Assembly (NCBI GenBank): GCA_020064725.1 | Contig: JAGTWJ010000003.1 | Coordinates: 2,914,001-2,978,000 of the forward strand | Origin: Drechslerella dactyloides | Taxonomy: Eukaryota; Ascomycota; Orbiliomycetes; Orbiliales; Orbiliaceae | Reading direction: 5' to 3' | Length of the DNA: 64,000 bases | Shown: positions 48,701-59,171 of the stretch, piece by piece | Position numbering within the stretch: position 1 is the stretch's first letter | How the letters are laid out: every line of letters starts with the position of its first letter | Program-made: the position numbers and the translations under genes | The notes under the pieces: model-generated | Told to the model about the DNA's origin: nothing | Databases searched by the model: none | The model's input: only the letters and a program-made list of their open reading frames with translations

Positions 48701-48815
48701 TATGACACCGACGCCTTTTGCTGTCTGGAATATCAAGATAGCGGATGCTGTTGGTGTCATGAAGGGAGCGGAGCGGCTGGTATTGTTGATTACCGCTGAG
48801 GTATCACACCATTAG
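45773..48815 (+). CDS. Large secreted helical protein with membrane hairpin and C-terminal beta region (pore-former-like)
   Basis: Eight exons: 45773-46461, 46533-46980, 47059-47130, 47202-47277, 47353-47423, 47481-47679, 47756-47790 and 47847-48815, giving 852 residues. All joins are in frame. Intron 2 ends in AAG and is 78 nt without a stop, so it could be retained. A signal peptide (about 1-23) precedes an N-terminal globular part (to about 230). Then come amphipathic helices (about 280-400) and an Ala/Gly-rich hydrophobic pair of segments encoded by the two tiny exons 47202-47277 and 47353-47423 (about 404-452). More helices follow (about 455-620), then a C-terminal region of predicted strands (about 630-852) that may bind a surface. 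The architecture suggests an alpha-helical pore-former with an added receptor-type domain. It is fold-level inference; no family could be confirmed. Confidence 0.6.
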
Positions 48816-49979
48816 TGCTGGATGGTCCTTGGTTGTTTGAATTCTCTGTTTTGTTCGAGACTTTCCATATTAGCTATGTATTTGGAGTAGCTGCCGTGTT
48901 ATTATCAATGTCTTTCTACTGATACCACAAGCTCCTTCGTAGTTATAGATTATTTTATCATATGTAGAATAGTATGTTTAGTTCCATATCTTTGTAAGTT
49001 TCATTCAAATTGATCAGATGAAGAAGGCAAGACGAAGTTAAGATATTATAGAGTCCAGCACAGGGATAACCATTGGCGATACACTGCTGCAAAAACCATC
49101 TTCTAAGCAACAATCTTCGACCTAGTAGCTATATCCATAGGCCAGCTCCAGTGGCAGAACTTGAAGCCAAGGTCGTCTTAATGTATGCTCGAAATTTAAG
49201 AACCGGGCGATTCTAGGAATCGGTAATGATCCTTTTCGATCCACTTATTGATTGACTATGTAATTACTTTTGTGGACGCGACTACTGGCGACGCGCCGAA
49301 GGAAGGACAGTAAAACGGATGTAGGGAAGGGCTCTGGCCCGGTGGTCAACCTGAAAGGGTCCTGACGCATGCAATTGTTTATATGTATATGAATAAGCTT
49401 CAACAAATGTGCAAACATAACTGGCGAGGATTCTAAGCTGATAGTAGTCGAGACACATTTCGACGCTCGTGAAGGCAAAGCAGGTAATTGATGTCTCTTG
49501 TTCCAACCCGCCTATGGCTCCTACATAACGCGGAGATGGATCTAGAACACCGGAACGTTAGGTATCTGGTGATTTTGTATTAACATATGTATGAATCTTG
49601 TAATACCAAGATTTCCTAGTATAGGCGCTTTATCTTGACAATCAGTAAATCTTGGGAAGCTCAGAGATACTCAGAGTTAGTATATTCCAACATACTTTTT
49701 TTGTCTATGCATTACGGAGTAGACGAGCCACACTGACCAGGCAATGGAAGCATCGCCGGCTTGTACTGAAATATTGCCATAGACTTTTAAGCAAACCCAT
49801 AGTTCGATCAATTTCGACCAGTTTCGATATAATGTGATAGAATTTCCACAACGTCGGCTAACTTTCTATGACAAACCTTAACCTTAATCTGATGCCTTAA
49901 ACGCGGTGGCCTCAGCTCATCTATACAAACTACCGCAGATCAAGTAACAGTACCATCTTCTTTACATACCACCGCCACA
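48816..49979. other. Intergenic before the DUF7918 array
   Basis: Contains the 3' region of the large helical protein gene and the promoter of the first DUF7918 gene. Two overlapping minus-strand frames at 49245-49506 are unsupported. Confidence 0.5.
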
Positions 49980-50900
49980 ATGCCTCTACAGAAAGGAATC
50001 ACTTGTAATATCGTCGCTGACGGTGCAGCGTTGGCCGAACACGGCGCAAAGTACAACGAAGCTACAGTAATGACACATGTCATATCCCAGGACGATAAGA
50101 ACTACAGCATACGGCTGAACTTCCATGATACCGGTGCTCCTCGTCACGACGTGGAGGTCTGGGCGGACGGTAACAAGTTGGAGTATTTTACACTCGATTC
50201 TCCATATTATGAATCATACACTGCGAGGCTCAGGGTGCCTGGTGAAGTAACGGGGGGGCTCAAGGATCTCGACACAGGAGAGAGGGTGGTACAGGCTTTC
50301 TTCCATTTTGCGAGGCTCACAATGAGTAAGTATCCTTCCTTGTCCAGGTTAGCATTAAGCAATCTAGGACTTTCGACTATACATACTTCAAAATAGAGAT
50401 ACTAAGACCAGTTGTGAACTTTGGAAGCCGACGATGAAAAGGATGAGAAAATCCCTCTCGGGGTGCAAAAGCTTGGTACTATTGAAGTCAAGATCTGGCG
50501 GGCGAAACAGGAGACATCACTGGCTTTTGCTATTCTCCCAGACCTCCCTCTGCAAAGTGACACAATCGCCGAGACGTTGGTCAAAGGCGAGAATATATCT
50601 CACCACCCGGGCCTATCGAGTGTGACGCCAATCACGCCTCCCATGGGTCTTGTAACAACCAAAATGGACCCATTGGATGAGCCGTGGGCAATATTCGAAT
50701 TCAAATATGGCTCCCAGCGTGCGCCCCTCAAAGCCGTACTCCGTAGATCGAGTACCTATTCTAATAAAGATTCTTCGGCAGGTGTTCTTGAGATCGAGGG
50801 CGTTTTACCGAAAAAAGAAATTCCGACAAGGTATGTTCCTGAACTATAGATTTTATAGAAGACATTCGGTTCTCGAGCTAACAAACGTATCAGTCTCTAG
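49980..50900 (+). CDS. DUF7918-type protein, paralogue A (short C-terminus)
   Basis: Exon 1 is 49980-50325 and ends in phase 1. Exon 2 probably starts at 50428 after an AAG acceptor, because the nearer CAG lies 6 nt from the branch site and leads to a stop. A 63-nt intron at 50719-50781 has good borders but no in-frame stop, so retention would add 21 residues. A further GTATGT...GCTAAC...CAG intron (50831-50893) gives a stop at 50900; reading through it stops at 50849. The protein is about 230 residues. It starts MPLQKGITCNIVADG and has VEVWADGNKLEYF and LGTIEVKIWRAK. These match the four minus-strand neighbours and the fungal DUF7918 family as I remember it. No signal peptide. It lacks the EIMRLR helix found in B, C and E. 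Function unknown. Confidence 0.7.
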
Positions 50901-51505
50901 GGCTTTATAGTTTCGATGGGGCCATTCTAGCCTACTGAATCCAAGACTGGGTAGCGTAAGACTTACGATAGAATCAGCCCTCAGTATCTTTTGGTCTAAT
51001 ATCTAATAACAAAAAAGGCTGTATTCAAATTACCTGGAGTAACGCGGTTGCGCTGACGAACGCAAGAACCCGTGTCGCATGGAACACCACTGAAAATTGT
51101 GCTCTAGGTCTAATCTCTTCACCTAGTCGTTATAGATGTTTCAGCCTACTGCAACTTGTTGTTAGGATCGCCCGCTCGAGAGTCTTAGGAGTTCTGCAAG
51201 TCTACCGTTGACGTTGAATTGTATTTTATATGTCTTTGCGCTATCGATCCTTGCTGGGAAGCAGAGGCGAATAGTTATAGGAGCAAAGAGAAGTTAACAG
51301 ACGAGCCTAGCAGCCCTTTGGATGAAAGCAAAGTTTAAAGTATGATTGGTTGCGTTATTGGCCAGAAAATAAAACATGTAGACGCATCGAAGAAGTTGGT
51401 GGTACAGTATATGCGCGCCGAGAATGATTCCCTAGCCCTCCCTCAGTCTCCCAGCTGTCTAGCATTGAGTTCTCCCTACGTTAAGATCACAATGGGTAAG
51501 ATAAA
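50901..51505. other. Intergenic within the DUF7918 array
   Basis: Lies between converging paralogues A and B. No coding frame is supported. Confidence 0.5.
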
Positions 51506-52452
51506 TTATAAAGTATGGTGAGATTTATTTGCTCGCCAAGAGCTCAACGGATAACTTACTCTGAGCCGCATGACCTCCCTCTGTAATTCGATCATGGACA
51601 TCGACAACACATCGTTGTCGAACACTTCTGGGGCGGGCGGTTCTGAGGCGGGTGATCTTGGGATGTAGCCTCGGGATTGCAACAGAGCTATCCGTAGAAA
51701 AGGTGTTAGTATGCTGTCGCGTGTATGTTCGACACCTGGAACCTCGGGTACACCCTTGGATACCTTTTGCCGCGTAGTGGAACTGGAAGACAACGTAGGG
51801 TGCGTCCTCCGGGTCTCTCAAATCAAAATGGTAGCTCGTCGCCTCTTCAGCATATGATTCTCCCAACTCTGTGCGGTGGGAAACCGCGTGTCCTTGGATC
51901 GCCTCTTGTCTCAGTGCATCGACAGGGTTGAAAGAAAAGACTGCTGGTCTTTGGTCCTCGCTGAGCCTGATGCTCTTGAGTCGCCACAAAGCCCATCTTA
52001 GACACCCGACACCAGAGGTAGTAACGTCTCTGGCTTCGGCCCCTTCTTCGTTGGTTTCGACTTGAGATTAATTAGTATAATTATCCCTCAATGCATAAAA
52101 ACGAAGGAGAGACTCGATATATTTATCGCTAACCTATATTCAATCTAGCGAATCTCATTGGACAGACATTATGTGAGCCAGGTCCATCGCTCCCCACCGA
52201 AGCCACGTACTCAGAGGTAGTAGTATCCGGATCCGATACCAGTCGTGAGATGAGCACTTGACCGTCTGCAAGGAATACAAGCCGGTGGTGTTTTTCGCCG
52301 GTTTCGAGAATGTTGATCTCGAAACCGTATTCCTGGCCTTCTTCGGCGACTACCCAAACGGTGCAGGTACGGCCGTCTAAAGTCGCGTTATACTCCGTGG
52401 CTTTTACACCACCGATATAAATATCACAGGCGACACCTCGATGGTACGGCAT
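51506..52452 (-). CDS. DUF7918-type protein, paralogue B
   Basis: Exons are 52452-52134 (319 nt, phase 1 end), 52060-51764 and 51687-51506, giving about 265 residues. The exon 2 acceptor is AAG. The start MPYHRGVACDIYIGG, the AEEGQEYGFEINI strand pair and RFARLNIG at the exon end align with the other copies. Exon 2 has the LWRLKSI counterpart of the KIWRA motif and DAPYVVFQFHYAAKG before the second intron. Exon 3 opens ALLQSRGYIPRSP and carries LQREVMRLR. A GTAAGT at 51559 directly after MRLR matches the place where C and E splice to a fourth exon, so the given 3' end (reading through to 51506) may be an unspliced form. No signal peptide. Confidence 0.7.
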
Positions 52453-53034
52453 GGCGTGATGCGCAATTGGGAGCTTGCAATAATGGGAGGTGGATTTCGT
52501 GTATTGTCGCGCACAAGTGATTTCGAAAGGCTCCTTGATAGTGCAAATCCGCAGTGCCAGTTACACCTTACGAAAGGAGAATCACTTAGAGGCGGAGGAA
52601 ACCTGTTGAGTGATTGCTGAGAGACTGACGATTGCCCCTGCGGATGGTGATTAAGATGTTCCGGTTGGTAGTTGTAGTGGAATCTACAATTCTAATGGAG
52701 GCAGAGCTCATATACACCTAAGGGCTTCCCGCCCAGCGACGCGTGACTTCTACTGGCGGAGATAACTTGAACGTCTCCCCTCAGGTTTTCCGCCGTCAGT
52801 CCGCATCAGAAGATTGTAGTAAGCCAGGCTTGTGGAAACACGAACTTCCTCTGTTTTATGTACATATAATCATCGCAGTTGAGCCATTAGGGCCGTCGTT
52901 AAACTGCAAGCTAAGCAATGAACTGAAATCCCAGTAACAACCAAGCCAGTTCAAATTTGGTTATGCTTGGATACAAAGTCAACACACTTGTTCACAAAGA
53001 ATTCTCCCAGCTTGCCCTGACCCGGTTCTCTTTA
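52453..53034. other. Intergenic within the DUF7918 array
   Basis: Upstream region of paralogue B and downstream of C. No frame is supported; the plus-strand frame at 52743-52937 has no context. Confidence 0.5.
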
Positions 53035-54182
53035 TCATCCGTCGTCGCAGCAAGTATTGCGTTGGATTGATTTGGCGGCTCCGATGTCTTTGGCTCGACC
53101 GCCTTATGGTGTTTGCTTTCGCTAAGCCGTTTCTATTTCAAAAGTTCGAGTTAGTTGTCGACTCTAATTGTCTATTAGTATCATCACCAGACTGGCCCGT
53201 GGCCTGGCTTACCCTCAAGCGCATTATCTCTTGTCGTATTTCCAGGAGTGTCATTGCTGCAACGTCGTCATCAACAGGTTTGTTCTTGATATTGAAGCCT
53301 CCGCCCTCGGCATTAATCCCCTTAGTCCTTCTGCCACTGACTGCCGTAATCCTGTCGGGAAATTTTATGTATTCCAAGCCATTCCCCCTGTCTTTGGGGA
53401 CTATCCCTTCAGCTTGCAAGAGCGCTGCACAAGCAGAAATTAGCCGCCGCCACATTCTCGTTCGTAGGAAGAATTAACGAAAGTATGAACGTACCCTTCG
53501 AGGCATGTCTGAAAACAAAAGTCACCCAGGGAGTATCATAGGCCTCTATCTTGGCTGCCATAAGCCCTTGCGGCGGCGGCAGCGAGTTAATTCCTTTGTT
53601 CTCAACACCAGTAATGTCCGAGATGCTTTGTCCTTCGACGGTCTTTTTGCGTATTGGTAGCTGCGGTGAGCAGGCTTCATTTACATACGTGACGCTATGT
53701 ATGGCATCTGTTTGCGAACGCCAGATTCTAAGCTCTAGATTTCCTAGACCCTCCGAATGCTGCTGTTCGACGGCATCGGGCCTGCTATGACCCTCATCCA
53801 CTATTACACATATGAAAAAGTCAGTGGTAAAGCTTGGAAACGGTGTTTTGGAGAAAAAATAACCAATATTGAGCTTCGCGAAGCGTAGTTTGACGACTTT
53901 AATTGCGCCTGTTGTCTGATCGCGCACTTTTGCTTCGTCTACCTCGTGATAGTTCTCGGTCATAGTGAAGCTGTCCAGCCTATGTCCGTCTGCCCATAGT
54001 TCTAAATCTAGACGAGTTGCCCCTATGGCGTCCATATCGGCATTGATTTGGAAGCTGAAAAACTTGTCTTCTTCAGATATGACATAGGCGGTAGATCTGT
54101 TGTCGAAGCTTTGGACATTGTATTCAATCGCTTTTTTGCTGCTGACATACAGATAACACGACACCCTCTTGTGTTGCGGCAT
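53035..54182 (-). CDS. DUF7918-type protein, paralogue C
   Basis: Four exons: 54182-53864 (319 nt, same length as in B), 53800-53495, 53424-53213 and 53133-53035, giving about 311 residues. It starts MPQHKRVSCYLYVSS. LELWADGHRLDSFTM is the counterpart of VEVWADG in A. Exon 2 has LGNLELRIWRSQTDA, ending in FVFRHASKG. Exon 3 has ALLQAEGIVPKD and IRQEIMRLR followed at once by a GTAAGC donor. The fourth exon adds a short Lys-rich tail. If the last intron is not removed, the protein ends after ...TTNSNF. No signal peptide or membrane segment. Function unknown. Confidence 0.72.
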
Positions 54183-54230
54183 TATTCTAGCGTTTTGTTG
54201 CAGTCTCAGCTAGTTTGTGGCGAGTGCAGC

Positions 54231-54238
54231 TATATATA
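54231..54238 (-). promoter_or_regulatory. Possible TATA element of paralogue C
   Basis: TATATATA lies about 50 bp upstream of the minus-strand ATG at 54182. Confidence 0.4.
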
Positions 54239-55318
54239 TTAAGATCCGATTCTAGGAACAACCGGTCGCATATGGCTATTCGATTCATATGATTGGATAG
54301 GGCGAGGTAACTGGAAGTTTTACACTCGTTGATTGACCTTGTCGACTCTGCGTATCTTCGCTGGCGCTGCTCTCTTGTCTACCCGTAAAATTCCAAAGAT
54401 TTTCGAAAGAGTTTGGGGTTATGAAGCGGAGGGGACCGGATGTGTCGAACTCCCGATAACTCGTCTACTCATCAGAAAGTTTTTTAATTGTTCTAAATAT
54501 CGCTCAAAGTATAAATCCTAGCCATACACCCTACATAGTTCAAAATGTAAGCAAATATAGTTCGATGGGTACCTGCTAAGTCTAGTACTACCGTGCGGAG
54601 ATTTATGTGCAAGATATGTTGGTAGAATATTTAAATAAAACCGCATCAAATTAATACTACATAGCTGTATTCTACAGCTTTTCCTAAGACCTCTTCTGAG
54701 TGGCACTAATAAGAGAACGATAGATCAAAAAGCTGTCAGTTTCGCATTTTCACTATAACTCAACTTAGGTTCAATATTGATGGCCGTTAAGCTTAAGTGA
54801 GACTACGAATGATATATGGCTTAAACTGTGCACATACATGTAAAATATATTTTAACTGGCTGGTGCTTCCATTTATATTCCCCGACAGGAAGTTATCGCG
54901 GTGCCAAAAGCTTAGTATGCAGACTCTTTACTCCTAGTTCGCTCGGCACTATCCCCAATCGCACCTAAGATAGAGTTGTCTAAAATCTGATTTGATATAT
55001 GTCGAGAGAGTAAAGTACGACAGGTATCATTAGTTGTTTCGGAGTTCGCATCTTAGGAATAGCAGATACTACGTCCGTAAATTTCCAAAAGAGAGCACCC
55101 ATATATCTCCAGCTCTTGCTACTCAACATGATAGATAGCCTACTATTATCGCTTCTTTGATTTTAATTTCTTCCTTACGTAATTGGACTAATCTATAGAA
55201 CGCTGGCAAGCCCATGACCCCGCGCTCTAGATTGTATCAATAAAAAGGAGCATACTGGGTTGTTCATATCTCTCGGCCACTCGAAATTAAATACGGGGGC
55301 ATACCCAATGAGCAGAGA
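54239..55318. other. AT-rich intergenic between paralogues D and C
   Basis: About 1.1 kb without a supported frame; visibly AT-richer than the coding parts of the array. Confidence 0.5.
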
Positions 55319-56311
55319 TCAAGGGTCAAGATCCATCCACAGAGGGCTCTCCTCTCTGGCTATTGTGCCGCCGTTTGTGCCCTCTGATAGAGTCTCCTTA
55401 GGAATTATTCCGGTGTCTTGCAATAGCGCTATCGTGGCGGAAATTTTACTCTAGTTAGCGTTTTAAACCTTCTTGGCAATAAGATATAACTAGTCCAATC
55501 GATCAATAAGACGGGCTACTACATACCTTTCGAAGCATATGTGAATGAGAAGACTGTCCAAGGATCTTTGTCTACATGTCGGACATCTGTGTATCCCCAC
55601 GTATCATATTTTTCCTCGAACATTCTCCCGAATTTTAACTGGGTTCTATGTGATAGACGACGGCCTTTGATCGATCCCTCAGAGAATGGTAATTCCGATA
55701 AACCTGATGAGGTCACCCTTTTGAAACCCTCCGTTTCAGTGCCGACGTCTGCCCGCCAGAGCTTCACCACAATAGTTCCCAAGCTGTCGAGTATGTCCTG
55801 TCGACCTTCGACTGTTGTTTCTTCCTCACCTAGACGCTCCGTGGTGTCAGCGATAAATGCAAATTAACAGCCGGGTATCGTAGGGAATGGCTTCAAGCAA
55901 TTCTCTTCTCTAGTTGCTCTTGAACGATATGTACTCAATAGGCTTACCTATCTCCAAATTGGTGAACTGCAATTTGTGGTTAACGGGGATCTCCACCATA
56001 TTAACAGTCACTTCATCAAGGAGTAAGCCCTGACCCATATGGGATCCAAATCCACCCTGGATCACAAGTTCTCCATCTATCCAGATCTCGAGAGTGAAAT
56101 GTTCTGTCCCGATCTCATCGAAATCAGGTTCTATCTTGATAGCGTATTCTTGGCCTTCCTCAGCGATAATGTGTGCATCGCATTTTTCGGCGGAGGATTT
56201 GACGTTGTATTCGGTTGCTGGCGCTAGGGGATCAGTTACCGGTGCTGTGAAACCAGCTACTGGTTTGTTTTTGACCACAATTTCGCACCAGATGTGCTTG
56301 TGTTCTGGCAT
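55319..56311 (-). CDS. DUF7918-type protein, paralogue D (no EIMRLR helix)
   Basis: Three exons: 56311-55948 (phase 1 end), 55829-55527 and 55428-55319, giving 258 residues. It starts MPEHKHIWCEIVVKNKPVAG with a 13-residue insert relative to its paralogues, then IAEEGQEYAIKIEPDFDEIG and TLEIWIDGELV. Exon 2 begins GEEETTVEG and has LGTIVVKLWRADV and PWTVFSFTYASKG. Exon 3 starts ALLQDTGIIPKE like the others but stops 36 codons in (...PLWMDLDP), so the conserved C-terminal helix is missing. An upstream in-frame TTG frame reaching 56392 has no ATG. No signal peptide. It may be a truncated but functional copy, or the start of decay. Confidence 0.7.
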
Positions 56312-56959
56312 CTCGAAATGCGGATTTGGATGCCGTCTCCGTCCGGACGCACCGCTGTATGTCTTATTGGTGGCCCAAAGATAGAGTTTCAAGCTATAGA
56401 GCGAAGTGATTCCTTAGCTGTGTATAGTATGCTAGACCGGAGGGGTCGTCGCGCGAAGATCGGGTCTTTGTATGAAGCTCCGGAGGATATGATCGAGGTT
56501 GGTTTACCTAGAGTGTATATATGAAGCTCGGAGCACTAGCCACATGGCGAGCCCGCACCGCGTGCTATCTAGCTAGTGGAGGGGCCCAAATGTTTCACAC
56601 TGACGGAAGACCCCGTGCAACTCAATAGAAACCCTTCCACAATGAATCACACTGCGCAGGTCTGGTGCCTGGGTCAGAAAACTAACTTTGGGAAACCCCC
56701 CCGGTTCTTCGTGCGGTCTGACTCTTGAGACCATCCCTGTCCAAAGTTTCGCTATAGAGGGTTTTAGCGCCAGAGCCCCTCGGTTGGCACGGAACTACCC
56801 GATGAAGTGTACACGCAATCCACTTCAAGTGACGACGGTGTTCATTTCATATATTTAGATTACAACTGACGCTGGAAGCGCTTGCGTAAATACTTACAGA
56901 CAGCAATGATATTTGACAGAACAGAGAGCCCCACATAAAACTTCCGTAACTTTACTCCT
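56312..56959. other. Intergenic between paralogues E and D
   Basis: Promoter region of D and 3' end of E. No frame is supported. Confidence 0.5.
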
Positions 56960-58167
56960 CTAAGTCCTCCGTGGGTAGCCTCGATGCCAGCTCCGTGGGG
57001 ATGCCTCGCGATCTTCATCCGCATGCGAATCCACTTTCTCGTGATAAGAGGGTGGCCTAGAAGATTTTACCGGACCCTGTTCGTCATGGTAGGGGGCCAC
57101 GTAGCCACTTCCCCGGTCTTGCTCCTCGTTGTACGGGGGTTCTAGAATATTTTTCGGCCTATTGCGGCGCCAGAACTTCCAGAACGAAGCTCGGAGCGCC
57201 GGTCTCTATCCAAGATATTAGTATGTCATCATAGAGTTATTGAACGCTATGTTTGGAGGCCTTACCCTCAGGCGCATAATCTCGGCTTGCAAGTCGTCGA
57301 GATCCATACCAACGAGGTCGTCGTCGATTCTCTCGGACCTGGGCAACACCCCTCTGGATTGGAGCATATCTGTCACTGTTATCAGCGCTCTGTGTTCAAT
57401 TGGCCGGAAAGGTAACCTAAGGAGACGAACCTCTGGAAGCGTAGTAGAACGAGAAAATAGCAGCGGGTCTATTCCGCTCGTCCATGTTTATGGTACGCCA
57501 TACCGGGAATATTTTCTTGGCGTAGGGCTTATTGCTGGGCATCGTCCAATGGGAAAGCTTGCGGAGGCGGACTTCATCTGCGCCAATGGGCTCTCTTTTG
57601 TGCAGGCGCTTGCTATCCCGACGGTTGTTCTCAACAATCCGGTTAACCGCTCCGGTCGTGACGAGGTGCATCCAGTCATAGCAACGCTCGACGACGCATT
57701 CTATCTTCCCGATGTTGCTGAGGATATGGGCCCGTGCCTCAGCGTTTGGATTTCCGGGTGCTTTGTTCTCCCGTATTAGTTATGACCTTATGCAATATTT
57801 CAATTAAGAGTATTACGCCCCGGAAGATTAGAAGCTACTTACCGACTTGCTCCACACGTTTGAACTTCAGTTTTGCCATTTTCCACCAGGCGGTGCCGTG
57901 TTTCATCATCATACCAAAGTTCGCTTCCGTGATGGTCAAGGACCTCTGTACAGTAGAGACGCTCAAGACATTACGACCATCAATGGAAATATGTATCGCG
58001 TGGCGCGCAGAGTCGCTACCAGAGAAATCAAAGGAAATCGAGTACTCCTTGTCTGTCTGCGCGATGATTCCCGCTGACAGCTTCCTTTTCGTCCTCGAGG
58101 TGTCGAAGACGGGGGTGGGAGTGCCATCAATGACGATGTTGCAGGAGATACCTTTTACAGTTGGCAT
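56960..58167 (-). CDS. DUF7918-type protein, paralogue E, with PPxY-bearing tail
   Basis: Four exons: 58167-57843 (phase 1 end), 57760-57431, 57369-57266 and 57205-56960, giving 334 residues. It starts MPTVKGISCNIVIDG; HISIDGRNVLS is the WADG counterpart. Exon 2 (AAG acceptor) holds IGKIECVVERCYDW in place of the LGxIxxKIWRA motif and ends FSFYYASRG. Exon 3 has MLQSRGVLPRSE and LQAEIMRLR followed by a GTAAGG donor. The fourth exon adds 81 residues: first basic/aromatic (ASFWKFWRRNRPKN), then Tyr-rich with LEPPYNEEQ, VAPYHDEQ and RPPSYHEK. The last is a PPxY motif of the kind bound by WW domains (for example in Rsp5-type ligases). This copy is the most divergent. Function unknown. Confidence 0.72.
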
Positions 58168-59171
58168 GGTGGCAATGATGATTATTATTATTATTATGTG
58201 CCAGGTTCAATGCAGTTATCAGTCCGTCAAGCAATAGTAGTGTCTGTTAAGCGGGAATGGTGGAATAGAGAAACTAGGAGGTGATTATAAGACTGGAGAG
58301 TAGCTAGCCTTTTTGTATACGGGGGGTGGGAAGAACTATCTGGCAAGACTCAAACCGGTTGATGCACGAAGCAGCTGAGCAATTTTTTGTATATATTGCG
58401 CATTTTCCGTCCGAAAGCATCGTCTACTTACAATCCCCATATATCCCTCTTTATTCCGGGACCGACTTCGCGCATGCGAGCTGGTCCCCGTCTCTACGGT
58501 CCTGCGTACTCTTTATACCAGGCTAGCAGTTCTTAACAATGGGAGCTTCACGATCACGGCACTGTGAGCCTCGTTCCTCCACGTTTATAATTTACCTGGC
58601 CGCACAGCGCCGCTTAGCTCTCGTATGAGTTAGTATTATATCATACTACGGCGTCCTGACACGAAGATATCACTATATGCAGCATGTATATAATCAATGG
58701 TGGGGATACTAGTGAGCGAGATTCCTCGGAATCCATGCCAGTAATGGCCATGTTTCCTCTCATTGATAGAAGGTAGCCGTTCGCATAAACTTGCGAACTT
58801 GATCTTTAGAGAAATGGCGTTCTACATGCATATGCATGCTTCCCATGCACGTACCGACCCTCAAATACACTCTCCTTCTGAGAAAATCCCCCTACGCCCA
58901 AAGCGGCTACGTGATGGCCCTCAATTGCGCTCGTTGCACCTGAACCTTGGAGTAAGCTTCCCGCGAGCCACACTGGGCGGTCTGCAAACCGTAGCCCACG
59001 GCTCCTACGCGTCTAGTATAGCATATATATCGGTTGTAAGCAAGGCTTGAATCTTGAGCACGAAGCTGGTGCCTGTACGTTCCCGTGGAGAAATTCCATC
59101 AGACGCATAGGGGTATGTAGACTCATAGGTATAGTCGTGTTACAACTCAGACTCTCGTCGGAGCAATCCGC
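58168..59171. other. Intergenic between divergent paralogue E and secreted orphan
   Basis: Holds both promoters. A short ATT/ATG-type simple stretch (ATTATTATTATTAT) lies at about 58181-58197. No gene is supported. Confidence 0.5.

Noticed and set aside
50434..50625. Alternative frame in paralogue A exon 2 (MKRMRKSLSG...)
   Set aside because: The overlapping frame carrying LGTIEVKIWRAK matches the paralogues.
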